Source: Chamaecyparis obtusa (lineage: Eukaryota > Streptophyta > Pinopsida > Cupressales > Cupressaceae). From it: a stretch of 64,000 nt of DNA. Below the pieces are notes generated by a model. That model was not told where the DNA came from. It saw nothing but the letters and a program-made list of their open reading frames with translations, and made no database searches. Numbering within the stretch: position 1 is the first letter of the stretch; each line of letters begins with the position of its first letter. The stretch spans positions 2,021,001 to 2,085,000 of the forward strand of contig BSBK01000524.1 in the NCBI GenBank assembly GCA_027943335.1. The letters are read 5' to 3'. Of the stretch, positions 1 through 11,967 are shown one piece after another. Position numbers and translations under genes: made by a program.

Positions 1-12
1 AGATGTGTTACG

Positions 13-371
13 TTAATTTGGTTCTTGTGTACCATTATGATTGTGATTTCTTTCATATTCAATCGGTGGATTGTCATTGACAATGTCCACACTTCCATTG
101 TCCAAATCTACATGTTCATATTCAAAACCTACAATTTCATCTTCAATCCCTGCATTCTCATTTTCAATATTATTGTCATAAATCATTTCAAATTCATGTT
201 CTTCACTTGAAACCACATACAAAGCTGGGTCTATGCCGACATCTTCATTAATATTTAACATACCTTGTCTCTTGTTTCGATGGGAAACCCTATCCATTTC
301 TCTATACACTTCAATCTCTTCATTTGTGAGTCTCCTCTTCTATTTATGATTTTGACGATGACTACTCGCCA
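13..371 (-). pseudogene. unrecognised acidic ORF with one in-frame stop
   Basis: An ATG at 371 opens a frame that meets a TAG after 10 codons, then continues open to position 13, giving about 118 codons in all. The N-terminal part is basic with several Arg, Lys and His residues. The rest is very acidic and Asn-rich (repeated Asp-Asn-Glu). I do not recognise the family. The charge pattern and the single stop suggest a decayed gene, or a decayed transposon ORF, cut by the window edge. It could also be a chance frame in low-complexity DNA. Confidence 0.3.
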
Positions 372-578
372 TAGTTAGACAAAAAAGGTGATGCAAAAAC
401 CTTTGGTAATAGAGAAAATCCAACCAACAAGTGCAAAAAGTAGATTTTTGCCTTCTCTAAAGACAAAATATGATTCGCTACAACTCAACTCCCGTGATAC
501 TACAGAAAAATGTGCCTCTCTGCAAGGACCCAGAGAATATTGTTTTTACATTTCACCAGTAAATAGAATCGGATATCT

Positions 579-581
<3 letters not shown>

Positions 582-626
<45 letters not shown>

Positions 627-664
627 CTTCTCATCTCTCTCTCTCTCTTCTACTCTCTCCCTTT

Positions 665-718
<54 letters not shown>

Positions 719-779
719 CCTCTCCCCTTCCCCTCTCTCTCTCTTCTACTCTCTCCCTTTCCCCTTCTCTCTCTATCTC

Positions 780-855
<76 letters not shown>

Positions 856-890
856 CTTCCCCTCTCTCTCTCCTTCCCCTCTCTCTCTCT

Positions 891-937
<47 letters not shown>

Positions 938-990
938 TCCCCTCTCTCTCCCCTTATCCTCTCTCTCTCTCTTCTACTCTCTCCCTTTCC

Positions 991-1040
<50 letters not shown>

Positions 1041-1110
1041 CTCTCTCTCCTACTCTCTCCCCTTCCCCTTCTCTCTCTCCTACTCTATCCCCCCCCTCTC
1101 TCTCTCTCAG
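582..1110. repeat. compound (CT)n microsatellite
   Basis: About 530 bases of almost pure CT dinucleotides on the plus strand, giving a polypyrimidine/polypurine tract. The pure runs are broken several times by a recurring cassette that reads roughly TTCTACTCTCTCCCTTTCCCC, near 648-668, 744-766 and 970-992. The tract produces long artefactual Ser-Leu and Arg-Glu frames, which are not genes. The repeated cassette implies growth by unequal exchange or slippage of units larger than two bases. Confidence 0.97.
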
Positions 1111-2545
1111 ATCTAGAGCCTTCACCTCAACTTTTTAATGTATATTTAATGGTTTCATATACCTTTTTGTGGATAATTTACCATAAATGTTCTTACATCA
1201 ATTTTTATGCCATTGTCAGTTTCTAGGACATATGATGAGCATACGGTGGTTCTACATCTGTGTGAAATTTATTTTCTAGAGTTAAAAAATCAATTGATTG
1301 TATTCAATCGAGGGGAAGTCCATTGACATCTACTTATTCAGTATAGTCAGACTATCGAAATTACAAGGAGTCTGTAGAAAAATCTTGTGTTGGATACTTT
1401 CAAGAGGACATGGGCTGAAACTGTCTATCATCAAATCAACTGTGCAGGTATTTTTTTGAAATCATTTTGTATATCAAATAATATAATACATACTAATATA
1501 AAAATTTATATTATAATATTAATGCTATGCTATTATTATTTAATGTTAAAATTATAAAAAAAATTGTAATATATTTTAAAATTGAAAAAAATACTTAACT
1601 CAATTAATATTAACATAAAAAAAAATACAATTTAATATGAAACTTGAAATTGAGAAAACTAGTGCAATTGAAATTTTTAATTAGGTGGGAAGTTTCGGAT
1701 ATCCGATTAGGCTTGGTATTTGCTTGGGCAATACCAAACATGGATGGTCAACTCTTTAGGTGTGTTTAAGAGATTATTTTTGATATTGAGACTTCGACCA
1801 TGTAGCTGACGACTATTTTTTCACTCAAAATTGATGAAACGAAAAGGGTTTCTTAAAGACTATCAACTTTCCATCAATATAATTGCTGTCGAATTTTGAG
1901 TTCAGTAATTAATTATTACTTATTTTGCAATTGAGTTATCTTTCAAGTCGTAATTGACATACTGATTGAAAAACAACTATAACTTTCAAACCGTTTAACC
2001 TTTTTGAAATCCGAAACATGCATCACATTCTACTCTTTGGCTACTATACGGAAAAAAAAAGTTTTCAATTTTGTAAAGTTTAGAATTAGTTAAGGTGGTC
2101 AAACATGAGAGTTTTTTATTCTAAAAAAGTTGTAGAAGAAAATTCATAATTAATTATTTACTTTGCAAAAAATTACAAAAAAATGTGTCACATCCGGGCA
2201 TGAGTCTACTACTTATATCTAGAATCTTGCGAAAATATATCATCATTTGATTGTGATTAAGGTGGTCAGACATACATGTACTTTTTATCTTTTCCCTAAA
2301 ATTTTTCGTTCTACTGCATTGAAATCTAAAATTTTGAACAATTAGATAAAAAAAATTTTAGACAAGGGCTAGTAGTCTAGAAACTACATTCAATTTCCTA
2401 CAGATTCTATTTTTACAACTTTTTCACATAAGGTCCATAAGATGTTCAACTTTTTATGTCAAGTTGACTAACCTTGATTTTTTTATTTTTCATTGCCACT
2501 TAAGGCCATAGTTTGGTATACCATGATCCTGCACATACCCAGGGG
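1111..2545. other. no gene seen; AT-rich, possible LTR body of element A
   Basis: No coding similarity was recognised. The stretch is AT-rich. It lies downstream (minus strand) of the conserved LTR-like block at 2546-2846, where the rest of element A's 3' LTR would be expected. A GGTGGTC motif occurs at about 2094 and 2258. Confidence 0.4.
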
Positions 2546-2846
2546 TGAAATGGATGTTTCTTTTCTGATATATTTTGCTTCATGTAACTAAGACATTAGA
2601 ATAAATATGCTTTACAATATTCACACTTTGATATGAATAAATCTTTTGGGTGACGATGATAATTTTATTTGGGCTACTATTGTGATGAAATATTTAAATA
2701 AGAAAACTTTTGTAGATTCAACAAAAGCTTGGTGATGACTCACAATGATCACTAGGAGGGGTCTCGTAGTTCTTATATATGATTAAAATTATGTCAAAAA
2801 TTTTAGGTTTTGATAGTGGGAATGAGGTATTTAACTAATACCTACA
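2546..2846 (-). repeat. element A 3' LTR, conserved 5' end
   Basis: This block matches 27130-27415 in direct orientation, by eye at about 80-85% identity. On the minus strand both copies begin with TGTAG, which fits a TG LTR start. It lies about 130 bp downstream of the integrase stop at 2978, exactly where a 3' LTR is expected. Below 2546 the match fades, so the other end of the LTR is not defined. Confidence 0.6.
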
Positions 2847-2977
2847 AGAATTTAGAATGATCTCTAGGAGAAGTAGACCAAAATGGGGATATGCAATAGG
2901 ACAATGAAATGGTGATAATGATGGATATGTCAATGGGACAATGAATTCTACTCTATTGTGCATGGATATAGCTTCTT

Positions 2978-4260
2978 TCAAGAAAAGAAGTGTTTCAAGG
3001 ATTGTCCATGCACTAGCAACCCCTGTTTTTCTCCTATAGTATCTTGCAAACAATAAGATTCTTCACCTCCTTTACCCATAATCACATAAGGTCTAATCCA
3101 AAGGGCTTCAAACTTCGCATGCTTCCCCTTATCCTAATTTTTTGCATTCCAAATGAGTACCCATTCACCTTCATGAAATTTTCTATCACTTGTCCTCTTT
3201 TCATGAAGATTTTTTACCTGTTGTTGCATTGTAATGTTATACTTTTGAGCATCCATTCTTGTCTCATCCAATTCTATCAACTGTACAAATCTCTCCTATA
3301 TTGGGTCTTCAAGCTCAATTCCTCCTTCTATCATAAACTTGTGAACAGGTAATAAATTAACCAATGGATATCTAGCACACTTTCCATATACTAGCACAAA
3401 TGGAGATTTGCTAGTGGACTTGTTAACAGTAGTCCTATCAGCCCATAGTGCTAAATTGAATTTGGAATCCCAAGATTTTTTTTTATCCAACATCCTTTAA
3501 ATTATCTTTAGCAAATTCTTATTACTAGATTTAGCTTGTCCATTCCCTTGTGGATGATATGGTGAGAAATATGAAATCTCTATGCCATAATCTTCACAAA
3601 AATCTAATAATTCCTTTGATCTAAAACACATGCCATTATCCACAATGAATCTACAAGGAACCCCAGATCTGATTAGTATATTCTCCATTAAAAACTTTGT
3701 GACCATCTTACTAGTAGCTTGTCTTGTAGGTATAGCTTCTACCCTTTTGGTGAAATAATCAATAACTAGTAGTATCCATATGTGACCTCCACTTGACTTG
3801 TCAGAGATTTCACCAATAAAGTCAATTCCCCTTTTTTGAAAAGGCTCCTCAATCTGCATGGGTCTCAGTGATAAGGCTCCTCGATACTTCAACTTTCCTG
3901 AAATTTTTTGACAATTCTGACATTTTCTTACATAGTTATGGCAGTCATTAAATATACATGGCCAATAGTATCCTACCTTAAGTATCCTATTGGTTGTATT
4001 CTTGGCACAAAAGCGTCCTCCACATACACCATCTTGTAGCTCCTTCAATACTACCTTTGACTAGTATTCATCAAGACAAAAAAAAAGTACTCCTTCGTAA
4101 TTCTTCCAATACAAATCTCCTTGAATCAACACATACCTCAATGACTGTAGCTTTAGAGTTCTTTTCTAACTTTCATTTAGTCCTTCTGGGCAATGCACAT
4201 GTTTCAAATAGTACACAATATTCTTGTACCATGGGACCATTTCAATACACATAACAGTAT
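2978..4260 (-). pseudogene. element A integrase (zinc finger, core, C-terminal domain)
   Basis: Minus-strand frames give an integrase that would insert retrotransposon cDNA. In the frame starting at 4048, the zinc-binding region keeps one His (residue 37) and the Cys-x2-Cys pair, but the first His region reads GGRF instead of the usual GGHF. The core has Asp76 (GIDFIG) and Asp137 (VDNG), but the third catalytic position 35 residues later is Lys173 (QAKSSN) instead of Glu. The C-terminal domain continues with frameshifts through 3493-2978, with motifs such as FHEGEWVLIW, and ends at a TGA at 2978. The Lys substitution and breaks mean it is inactive. Confidence 0.93.
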
Positions 4261-4389
4261 TCTCAATGTCTAGATATGATTGACTTGAACTGCTTCCAAA
4301 TGTGATTCTGCCATCAATTTTTCTAACACCTGACCTCTTACAGGCTTAGTTATTTTGAGATCAATATTAAATTCTTGAATTTGATTTAT

Positions 4390-4962
4390 CCACCTACATA
4401 TTATTATTGTCACTTCATTCTATCTGAAGATATCCTTAACTACAACATTAGGCACATAAGAAACTACTTTTGCACCAACTAGATAAGGTCTGAAAGACTT
4501 CACCGCTTTGACAAGTGCATATGCCTATTTCTCATTAATATCATATTTCAATTCTATAACTTGTAGGGACTTTCTAGAAAAGGAAATAGGTTGTTCATGG
4601 CCCTCACCATTCTTTTACAACATAACAGCAACAATAGTGTAATATGAAGCAAAAGAAAATATCTAGAATGGTTTGGAGAAATTAGGCGACTTTAGTATAG
4701 GGGCATCCTTCATTATTTTTTTGATAGCTACAAATGCATCAATGGCTTCAGCATCCCAATTCAATCATGCACCTTTCTTGAACATCATTGAAATTGGCTT
4801 TACTTTTTTAGCAAAGTCTGAAATGAATCTCCTAAAAAAGTTAATTTGACCAAAGAAAGATTGAATAGCTTTTACCGTCTTAGGCATTGGGATATTATCA
4901 ATAGAAACAACTCTTTCTGGATCAATCATTACCCCTTCCTTAGAAACTATATGCTCCAGCAA
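4390..4962 (-). pseudogene. element A connection and classical (Ty3-type) RNase H
   Basis: The frame from 4962 carries the RT-RNase H connection, with motifs like DPERVVSI and IQSFFGQINFF. Below 4765 a broken frame reads as the classical RNase H, with phrases such as EQPISFS and LKYDINEK. At the place where a TDAS-type first catalytic Asp is expected, the sequence reads FSFAS, so the first acidic residue is absent. It belongs to element A's pol, between RT and integrase, and has several stops. Confidence 0.82.
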
Positions 4963-4986
4963 TTTCCCTTCTTTTACACCAATAAG

Positions 4987-6045
4987 TCATTTCTTTGTGT
5001 TTAGAGAGATACCATATTCAAGTGCATTTAAAAAGATCTTCTCCAAGTGATTGCAATGATCTTCATCTTTCTTTGAATACACATTCAAGTCATCTTGATA
5101 AACTACCATAATGATGTCAATTAATTCCTTGAAAGCAACATCTATGGCTCTTTGGAAAGTTTCCCTAGAATTTGTCAAACCAAAGGGCATTCTTATATAA
5201 ACATATGTACCCCACAGTGTAGTGAAAGCAATTTTGTATTGTTCAGACTCCTTCACCTTAACCTGGTTACAGCATGAAAAACCATCCATCATTGACAATA
5301 ATTCATTTCCAGTGACCTTTTGTACTAATGCTTCCATATTTGGTAGTGCATAGTTATCTTTCAAGGATAACACATTGAGATTTTTTAGGTCTACACACAA
5401 TTTGATATCTCCACTTTTCTTTTTGACTAGAACCAAGTTTGATACCCAAGCGGAATGTATGATGGGCTTGATTATTCCTCCATCTCTAAGTTTCATTAGT
5501 TCTTCCTGCATCTTCGGGGCGAAATTTGGATTGATTGGTCTCTTCCTTTGTCTAAATGGCTTTGGATCTAATTTTAATGGAATTTTATGTTGAAACAAGT
5601 CTTCTCTATATCATTTCAACTCATCATAGGACTAGGAAAATACATGTTTGTATTTCCTCAATAATGCTATCAGATCTAATCGGATTTTAGAACTAATTTT
5701 CTTCCCCATATAGACATCCTTTGGAGAATTTTCAATTCCCAAGTTTACACTCTCAACATCCTCCTCCTTAATAGGTGTCGTTTTTACCTCTTCCTTATCA
5801 TCCCTATCAAATATTCTCTCTAAAGATACTAATCCTCTAGGAATCTTATTAGTTTTCAATTAGACCACTTCTTCTCCAAATAGGGTATCTTTCCCATCAA
5901 TTTCCACAACATAGGCTCTGAAGTCTATTTCTTGTGAGTCATATTTGTCCTCACACCTTAAGAATTTCAGCAAGTCATCGTCATCTTCAAAGACTTTCCA
6001 ATTGTAAATATTACCAGAGACTTCTAGTCTATTCTTGATCTGAAT
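4987..6045 (-). pseudogene. element A reverse transcriptase with upstream linker
   Basis: The frame from 5598 (203 residues) is a Ty3/gypsy reverse transcriptase. It shows LCVDLKNLN (about residues 67-75), RMPFGLTN (136-143) and the catalytic YQDD (167-170), where most relatives have Y(L/V/I)DD. Upstream, 5859-5632 holds the linker that leads into RT and ends in RKYKHVFS, equivalent to the usual YKDVFAW entry motif. A stop separates the linker from the RT frame. Adjacent domains are the added RNase H upstream and the classical RNase H downstream. Confidence 0.95.
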
Positions 6046-6048
6046 TTT

Positions 6049-6456
6049 TTATTTACCGCTTAGTCTGAGATCATTCTTCTTTATGGATATGTTTGCTAAG
6101 AAATCTATCATAATGTTTTTTGATATCTCCACCCAATCAATTGAGAAGGCATCAAAAAGTTTAATCACATCCCATGCTTCATTCATGTATTGTCTGAGCC
6201 TTGTGTTCTTGGTTTCATATTTGTCTCTGATTAGTAATACAACCAATTCAGAATCTCCTTACACACTCAACAACTAGATTTCATGTTTGAGTGCTACATT
6301 TAAACCCAGCAATAGAGCTTCAGATTTTGCTACATTGTTTATGCATTTGAATGACAAGACGAAAGAGTACTTAAAGGTTTCTCCATCAAGAGATATAAAT
6401 ACTACACCATCTCTATTTCCCGCCTTGATGCATGCTCCATCAAAGTACATTTTCCA
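6049..6456 (-). pseudogene. element A added RNase H domain between protease and RT
   Basis: The frame reads WKMYFDGA at about 6456-6433, a typical RNase H first strand with its catalytic Asp. It continues with NNVAKSEALLLGL (the Glu position), GDSELVV (the second Asp) and IDFLAN (the last Asp). All four acidic positions are kept, although two TAA/TAG stops interrupt the frame near 6272-6245. Such a domain, related to archaeal/bacterial-type RNase HI, is known as an acquisition in some plant Ty3/gypsy groups. Here it lies upstream of RT, directly after protease. Confidence 0.88.
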
Positions 6457-6538
6457 CACTTGATCTTGCTTCTTTTGGGCATGAATGTCAATAGGTTTAG
6501 TATTTTGTAGTTTTGGCTTTGTCATCTGAACTGTGAAA

Positions 6539-6979
6539 TTATCCATATCGGAATGACAGAAGCATGTCATTTGATTTGGGCCTATATACTCTAATAATAT
6601 AGGAGGATCTAGGATCTCTTTCAACCTTAACTCCCTTTCCATTGACAGGTATTGTAGCATAGGATAAATCCAATTGGACATGACCTCTAACAAGACCAGA
6701 CCATTGCCTTGAAAGAAACATTCCATAATTTGTAGGAATGTCTACCACTGTGATATTAGTTTTATATGAGACCTCTAGAGAAGTGGCTATTTTGAATTCA
6801 ACATCTTTCATAATGCCAACAACAGGGATAGATCTATTGTACATAGCATAACACCTCCCATATGTGGTATCAATCCACAATCCTAGTTCTTGCATAACTT
6901 CAAATGGCATAATGTTAATGGTCGCTCCAAAGTCTATCATACAATTCTTTACCAGTTTATTATTTATTAAAAAGGTCAT
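6539..6979 (-). pseudogene. element A aspartic protease
   Basis: A 146-codon open frame resembles a retroviral-type aspartic protease. It has a start like FLINNKLVKNCMIDFGATINIMP, where DFGA (residues 16-19) stands in place of the usual D(S/T)GA, followed by the usual MPFEVMQELGL-like helix. The Ser/Thr to Phe change in the active-site triad would abolish or cripple activity. The next domain on the minus strand is the added RNase H, in an overlapping frame. Confidence 0.85.
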
Positions 6980-7465
6980 ATAAAAAGGGTCAACTTGAGA
7001 GGGACTTTAGTGATAGTGGCACCCAAATATACTTCTGGTACTGGCCCTTCTTTATCCTTGTTTATTGTAGGGTCATCATACTTTTGTCCTTTTCTCTGGC
7101 CTAACAAGAGTTTTATGGTTTTATCTCTATACTCATGGAACCTCATCATTTTCAGAAAAGGAAATGAGATCTTCATTAGTGATAAAGTTCATGTGATGTC
7201 AAATGATGATGTATTTGCACTCAGTATAGGTTTGACTTGTTTGGTTTTTTCATTAGGTGGTTTTACAAGCTTGGTACTATTAGCTTTTGGTTTGACCATA
7301 GTTGTATCAACCTTTTTATCTACAGCTGGTCCACTTTGTTTTTTACTACTCTTTCACAAATATCCCTACTAGTTTTCATTGGTCTTCATTCACCACCCTA
7401 TTTCTTAAATTGTAATTTATTTTGGCTTGGGCTACAACAGCTATAGTTAAAGCTTTCCTTTCTTC

Positions 7466-8700
7466 TTAGGTGGGTCTTCTCAATCTAGGAACATCTTCTT
7501 CATCATTTGAGAATACTTGTTTCATATAATGGTGTTGATTGTATTTTTGTGAGCTAACATAATTTTCATATCCATCCTCTAATGAGTCACAGTCATCAGT
7601 GCCCCCAAATGGTTCCATTGACAGCGTGTTGGTAGTTTGGTCAGGACCATATTCATTGTCTTCCTCATTTTCTTCTTGCAACCTTTGTGCCACTTTACAC
7701 TGTTGGGGTGAATGAGGTAGATTGCAAGGTATGCACCACAGATCTTCAATCACCATGTGATTACCTTATCTACTCAAAGTATTTGGTGTATCTCTATTTT
7801 TTTTAGGCAATTCAGGTTTCCCATCCTTCCAATTTGTGTTATATGGCATGTCTTGAAGCCTCATTTTGTCATTACTATTGAATTGTGGTATGTCATTTTT
7901 GTTAAACTGAGGCTTGTCATTTTTAGTCACCATTCTTGTCAAGTTTTTCAAAGCATTTATGACCTTATCTATTTTATCCTCCTATTTGTTTTATTTTGGA
8001 GCTCTAGGATTATACAGTTTAACATCATCTCTTCCTCTTGCTTTACCAACAGTTTTTTTGGTATTTTTCTAGTGTGATTGCAACTCAACATGCATCCTAT
8101 AAAGTATATGGATTTCTTGATTTGATCTCATAATTGTTTTTTCTAGCATAAGAATCCATGTAAAACACCAAACAAATTTTATTAGTTGGTTTCATTCAGG
8201 GAGGAATCCTATTCAATAATTTATGAAATCTTTTATTGAATTCTGTTACTGATTCATTATATCCTTTTTTATGCTAGTTAATTCATGTATGGAAAATGAA
8301 GGATCATTATGATCACCATACTCTTCAAAAAAAGATTTTCTAAAATCCACCCATCTACTAATTGAGGCACCAAGCAATCCTTTGTACCATTCTCTAGCAT
8401 CACCAGTCAGAGATTGTACAAACAGCTTCATATAAATGTCACTGTGAGGCACTTCATGATTCTCCATAGTGTTCTCAAATGCTCTCATATGGCTTTCAAC
8501 ATTCTCTGCAACGCTTCCTTCAAATTTACGAATGATAGCCTTCCATTCACTTTGTATGTCATGAGGAGCACCAAGGATTAGTGTAAAATCCAATGGTTTG
8601 TATTTATTCATATTCATAGGGCCTCTTGTGAAGGAAAAAGGATCTAGCTAAAAGTGAGGTTCATTGTTTTGGGGAATATAATGCTATTGACCATTATAAT
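7466..8700 (-). pseudogene. element A gag, C-terminal half with zinc knuckle
   Basis: The frame 8617-8246 contains a retrotransposon gag core: SLTGDAREWYKGL, then SISRWVDFRKSFFEEYG. Further down, 7756-7466 carries a zinc knuckle of the form C-x2-C-x3-H-x4-C (WCIPCNLPHSPQQC) for RNA binding. The half ends abruptly at 8700, where element B begins. The other half of gag lies at 19934-20782, and the two join in frame. Confidence 0.9.
8696..8700. other. left target-site copy of element B (ATAAT)
   Basis: The five bases before the TG of B's 5' LTR are ATAAT. The five bases after the CA of the 3' LTR (19934-19938) are ATAGT, a single mismatch. Removing one copy restores element A's gag frame, which supports this as the insertion duplication. 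Confidence 0.75.
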
Positions 8701-9992
8701 TGTGAACCTTTTTTCACCCAAGTTTGCTAATGGTTTTTTCCTTAGTTTCTTCTTCCCCTTAGTAGCATTTATTTGGAGGGAGTAGCACGTGTATTGCCAT
8801 ATGTCAACCCTGTGTTGTTTTGAAGTGGATTTATTTTTTGTTTCATAGGAGGCTCCACTTGAGCACCACATATCCTTTGAGCACTCATAGCATACCTTTT
8901 TTTGATGTTGAGCTTGGGCTTATCTTGATCCTTACACATGGATGTCTTGCAGACTTTTGAGGAGGTTTCTTTTTTCAAAGAGCTAGCTTCAGCGCCAGCA
9001 AGTTGCATGTCACTTGTTTGCATCTGAGGCACTTTTCATGTTGGGCCCAATATTTTCTAAAAGTCAATACACATGTTGATCTTGTGCGGGTTTTGGGAGC
9101 TAAAGGCTTTTGGTTCAAGAGATCTTCATCACCAGTTTGCCACGCATCCTTTTATTTACAATTGAATGTCTCCACACGTCTTGCATCTGCGAGCTCGATT
9201 TGTTTTCAGTTGTGTGAATGGTGTTTGATGAAACTACTATGATGATGATCAGAGAAATTGGTTATTGAGCAGAATGATGGCAATCAAATTATGTTAATGG
9301 ACAATGAGGTAGATGTCAATGCTTAGAGCCATATTGAAGATTCTCTTTTCTCATCTTTGCGAATAGCGACACCTGGCGTGGTTTCCAAACTTCTTTTTAT
9401 AAAAAATGTCAGGCTATTATCTAGTTATTTATAGAGCTCTTGAAGTTGTAATTAGGACATGACTTTCTACTTTGAATATAAGAACAATTTCGCAAGCCTT
9501 AAGATTGTAATAAGCTTTGAATTTATCAATATATCAATTGTGCTTTGGCCCTTTGATCTCTATTGTGTTTCATTTGTTTCATGAAGGTTTTTTGTGTTGT
9601 TATTGACTTCAGTAAATGTATATATGATTATTATTGAATGGATTATGCAATTTTCTTTTCTGTTTTGTGATTATTAGTGTATGGTTTACTTTATGTCTCA
9701 TGCTCATTTTTCTTCTCAGATTGGTGTTTATTCCACACTCATTTTGAATCTAAGAATTTTGCCTTAATATTCCATATTTCAGAATAGCTTGTGCATTAGG
9801 TTTGTTTAAAGTGTTTTGAAAGCTTTGGCATATCGCCTTAGTAAGATTAGCTTTCTTACCCTTTTCCCCTCAAACATGAAATGAAGAGACAACTTCTAAA
9901 ATCTTTGAGGTTTCTCAGTGATTAAGCACCATGTCCCACATTCATTGAAGCTTCCTATAGTCTGTTACAGCTAAAAGTAATTTTAGGTGTCA
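8701..9992 (+). repeat. element B 5' LTR
   Basis: It begins TGTGAACC and ends GGTGTCA, with a short inverted pair (ACAGCTAAAA / TTTTAGGTGT) just before the end. It aligns along its whole length with 18647-19933. Two landmarks shared by both copies are the phrase GTTGGGCC near 9040 and the run from AAACATGAAATGAAGAG to the end. Confidence 0.93.
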
Positions 9993-10000
9993 ATAGTTAT

Positions 10001-10022
10001 TTTTTGGCACGCTCAATGGGAC
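10001..10022 (+). promoter_or_regulatory. candidate primer-binding site of element B
   Basis: A few bases after the LTR the sequence reads TTTGGCACGCTCAATGGGAC. This position and the TGG start fit a tRNA primer-binding site. The matching tRNA was not identified. Confidence 0.45.
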
Positions 10023-10326
10023 CGGAGTGCATAAGATTGTTTGTAATCGTTTACATGTTGAACATTTAGTTTTTGAAGCCTTGATCAATTCTGAGTCCCA
10101 AGAAACGCACCTAGAAGAGCTTCTAGAGGGTGAGGAGATACCAAATTTTGAGGCCATGGGAGATATGATTCTCCTCAATAATTTGTTGTTACTAGTCAAT
10201 TCTCAAACTATCACTCCATGGGTCTTGGAACTTATATAATCTATGAAGAAGATCAAGCAATCCCTCAGGTAAATAAAGATGACACTATCGAAGAAGAGGA
10301 TAACAAGAACAATAGATACACGCTCT
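10023..10326 (+). other. residual leader of element B, with short ORF
   Basis: An open frame of 70 codons (10027-10239) begins soon after the 5' LTR, and its sequence is acidic and Leu-rich. I do not recognise a gag or protease motif in it. It probably is the remainder of the protease-to-RNase H linker left after loss of gag and protease. Confidence 0.4.
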
Positions 10327-11175
10327 AGACCTTTCATTTTGATGGTGGAAAATGCAAGAAGGGCTCTAGCATTGGAATTTTCTTAACTTCCCCAACTGGT
10401 GAAATAACTTTAAGATCTTTCCACTTCCAATTCCCTTTTTGAACAAGGAAGCATAGTGTGAGGGACTCATTCATGGGATAATCCTTGCAGAATGGATTGG
10501 AATCAAACAACTGAAGTTGCTCAGAGATTCTGAGTTGGTTGTTCACCAAGTATGCAACACTGTCGTGGCCAAGCATGTACGCATGTTCTCTTATCGCCAT
10601 CAAGTGTGGGATCTCATAGAAAGCTTTGACTCTTTTAATATCTAGGTCATTCCTAGAAAGCTCAATATTGTTATGGATAATCTAGCCACTAACGACTCTC
10701 GTTTCAGTCCTATTTCAGATTTGCTAGAAAACAAGCATGTGGTCCTTGTAATTGTTAGGCCCTCTATCCCTAATAATGATTAGAATTGGCAAGTGTTTGA
10801 AAGCGATGAGCAATTTACCTCATTTATCCAGCATTCTAAAGAGTTCACATATCAATTACAACCAAAAAATGTAGAAGCCTATGAGGATCAAGTTATCTAA
10901 CTAAGAGGCAACAAGCTCCTCAGAGGACTGATCACCATGGAAAATACTTTTGATCGTGATGATGCTAACACCAACAAAATGAAATTCATAGCGGATGAGA
11001 AGGATTACTGCGACTTGAAGGTTGGAGAAGATAAGTGCTAAATTTTGGTAACAATGTTCCCCAACATGACCAGGACTGGCTAAGGAAGCTCTACAAGAAG
11101 TATAAGGGTGTGATTTCCTAGTCGTATGAGGATCTCAAAGGTTATGACCCATCATTTATCCAACACACTTTTGAA
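10327..11175 (+). pseudogene. element B added RNase H and linker
   Basis: The frame opens with FHFDGGKCKKGSS at about 10336 and continues with SPTGEITLRSF, RDSELVVHQV and VMDNLAT. These match the first, third and fourth acidic positions of RNase H. A frameshift lies in the middle, in the poly-pyrimidine stretch near 10440. The linker downstream includes VRPSIPNND and FDRDD, similar in position and text to element A's linker, and leads to the RT at 11176. Confidence 0.82.
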
Positions 11176-11967
11176 TTGATTGAAGGGGAAAAGATAGTTC
11201 ACCAAAAGAAAAGGCATGTGAACCCGAAGATTGAGTCTCTAATAGCTAGGGAATTGACCAAGTTGGTTGATTTGTGCATCATTTACCCAATAAAGCATAA
11301 CACATGGGTATCCAACTTAGTCCCTCTCTACAAGAAGAATGAAGATATCTGCCTATGTGTAGATTTTTGTGACCTAAACAAAGCATCCTTACAAGATCAT
11401 AACTCCTTTCCATATATGGAGGTGATGTTGCACTCTATGGCTGGATCAAAAATGTTTTCTCTCCTTGATGGATTCTTGGGTTATAATCAAGAGCTAGTAA
11501 AGGAGGAAGACCAGCAAAAAACTATGTTTACCACTAAGTGTGGAACGTTTGCATATGATAAGATGCCTTTTGGCTTATCCAACACTAGCACAACTTTCCA
11601 ATGTGCTATGGACATTACTTTCAAAGAGCTCATCAATAAGATCATCTTGATCTATTTGGATGATCTAACAGTTTTCTCAAAATCTACAAAAGATCACCAA
11701 GATCATCTAGAGGTAGTTTTCCAAAGATGCCAGGAGTTTGACATTTCTCTTAACCCCAAGAAGTGTGTGTTCAAAGTTTCTCAAGGGAAGCTACTCAGGC
11801 ATGTAGTGTACAAATATGGCATGGCTATTGTTCCAGATCGGGTCTATTCAATCCAAGAGCTCCCATTACTTGTAAACAAGAAGGCCATGCAATCTTTCCT
11901 CGGAAAGATTAATTTTGTGAGAATGTTCATCATTGATTTCACTGGACTGGTGAGACCATTACGCTAA
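11176..11967 (+). pseudogene. element B reverse transcriptase
   Basis: A 263-codon open frame is the longest intact domain of B. It has LCVDFCDLNKASL (about residues 60-72), KMPFGLSNTSTTFQ (129-142), the catalytic YLDD (160-163) followed by LTVFSKS, and the connection motif QSFLGKINF. These are Ty3/gypsy RT signatures, and the frame retains the catalytic Asp pair. The start shown is the first Met in the open frame; the domain begins inside a longer polyprotein. Confidence 0.95.

Noticed and set aside
388..1125. Long Ser-Leu (plus) and Arg-Glu (minus) open frames
   Set aside because: They are translations of the CT/GA microsatellite, with no complexity beyond the repeat.
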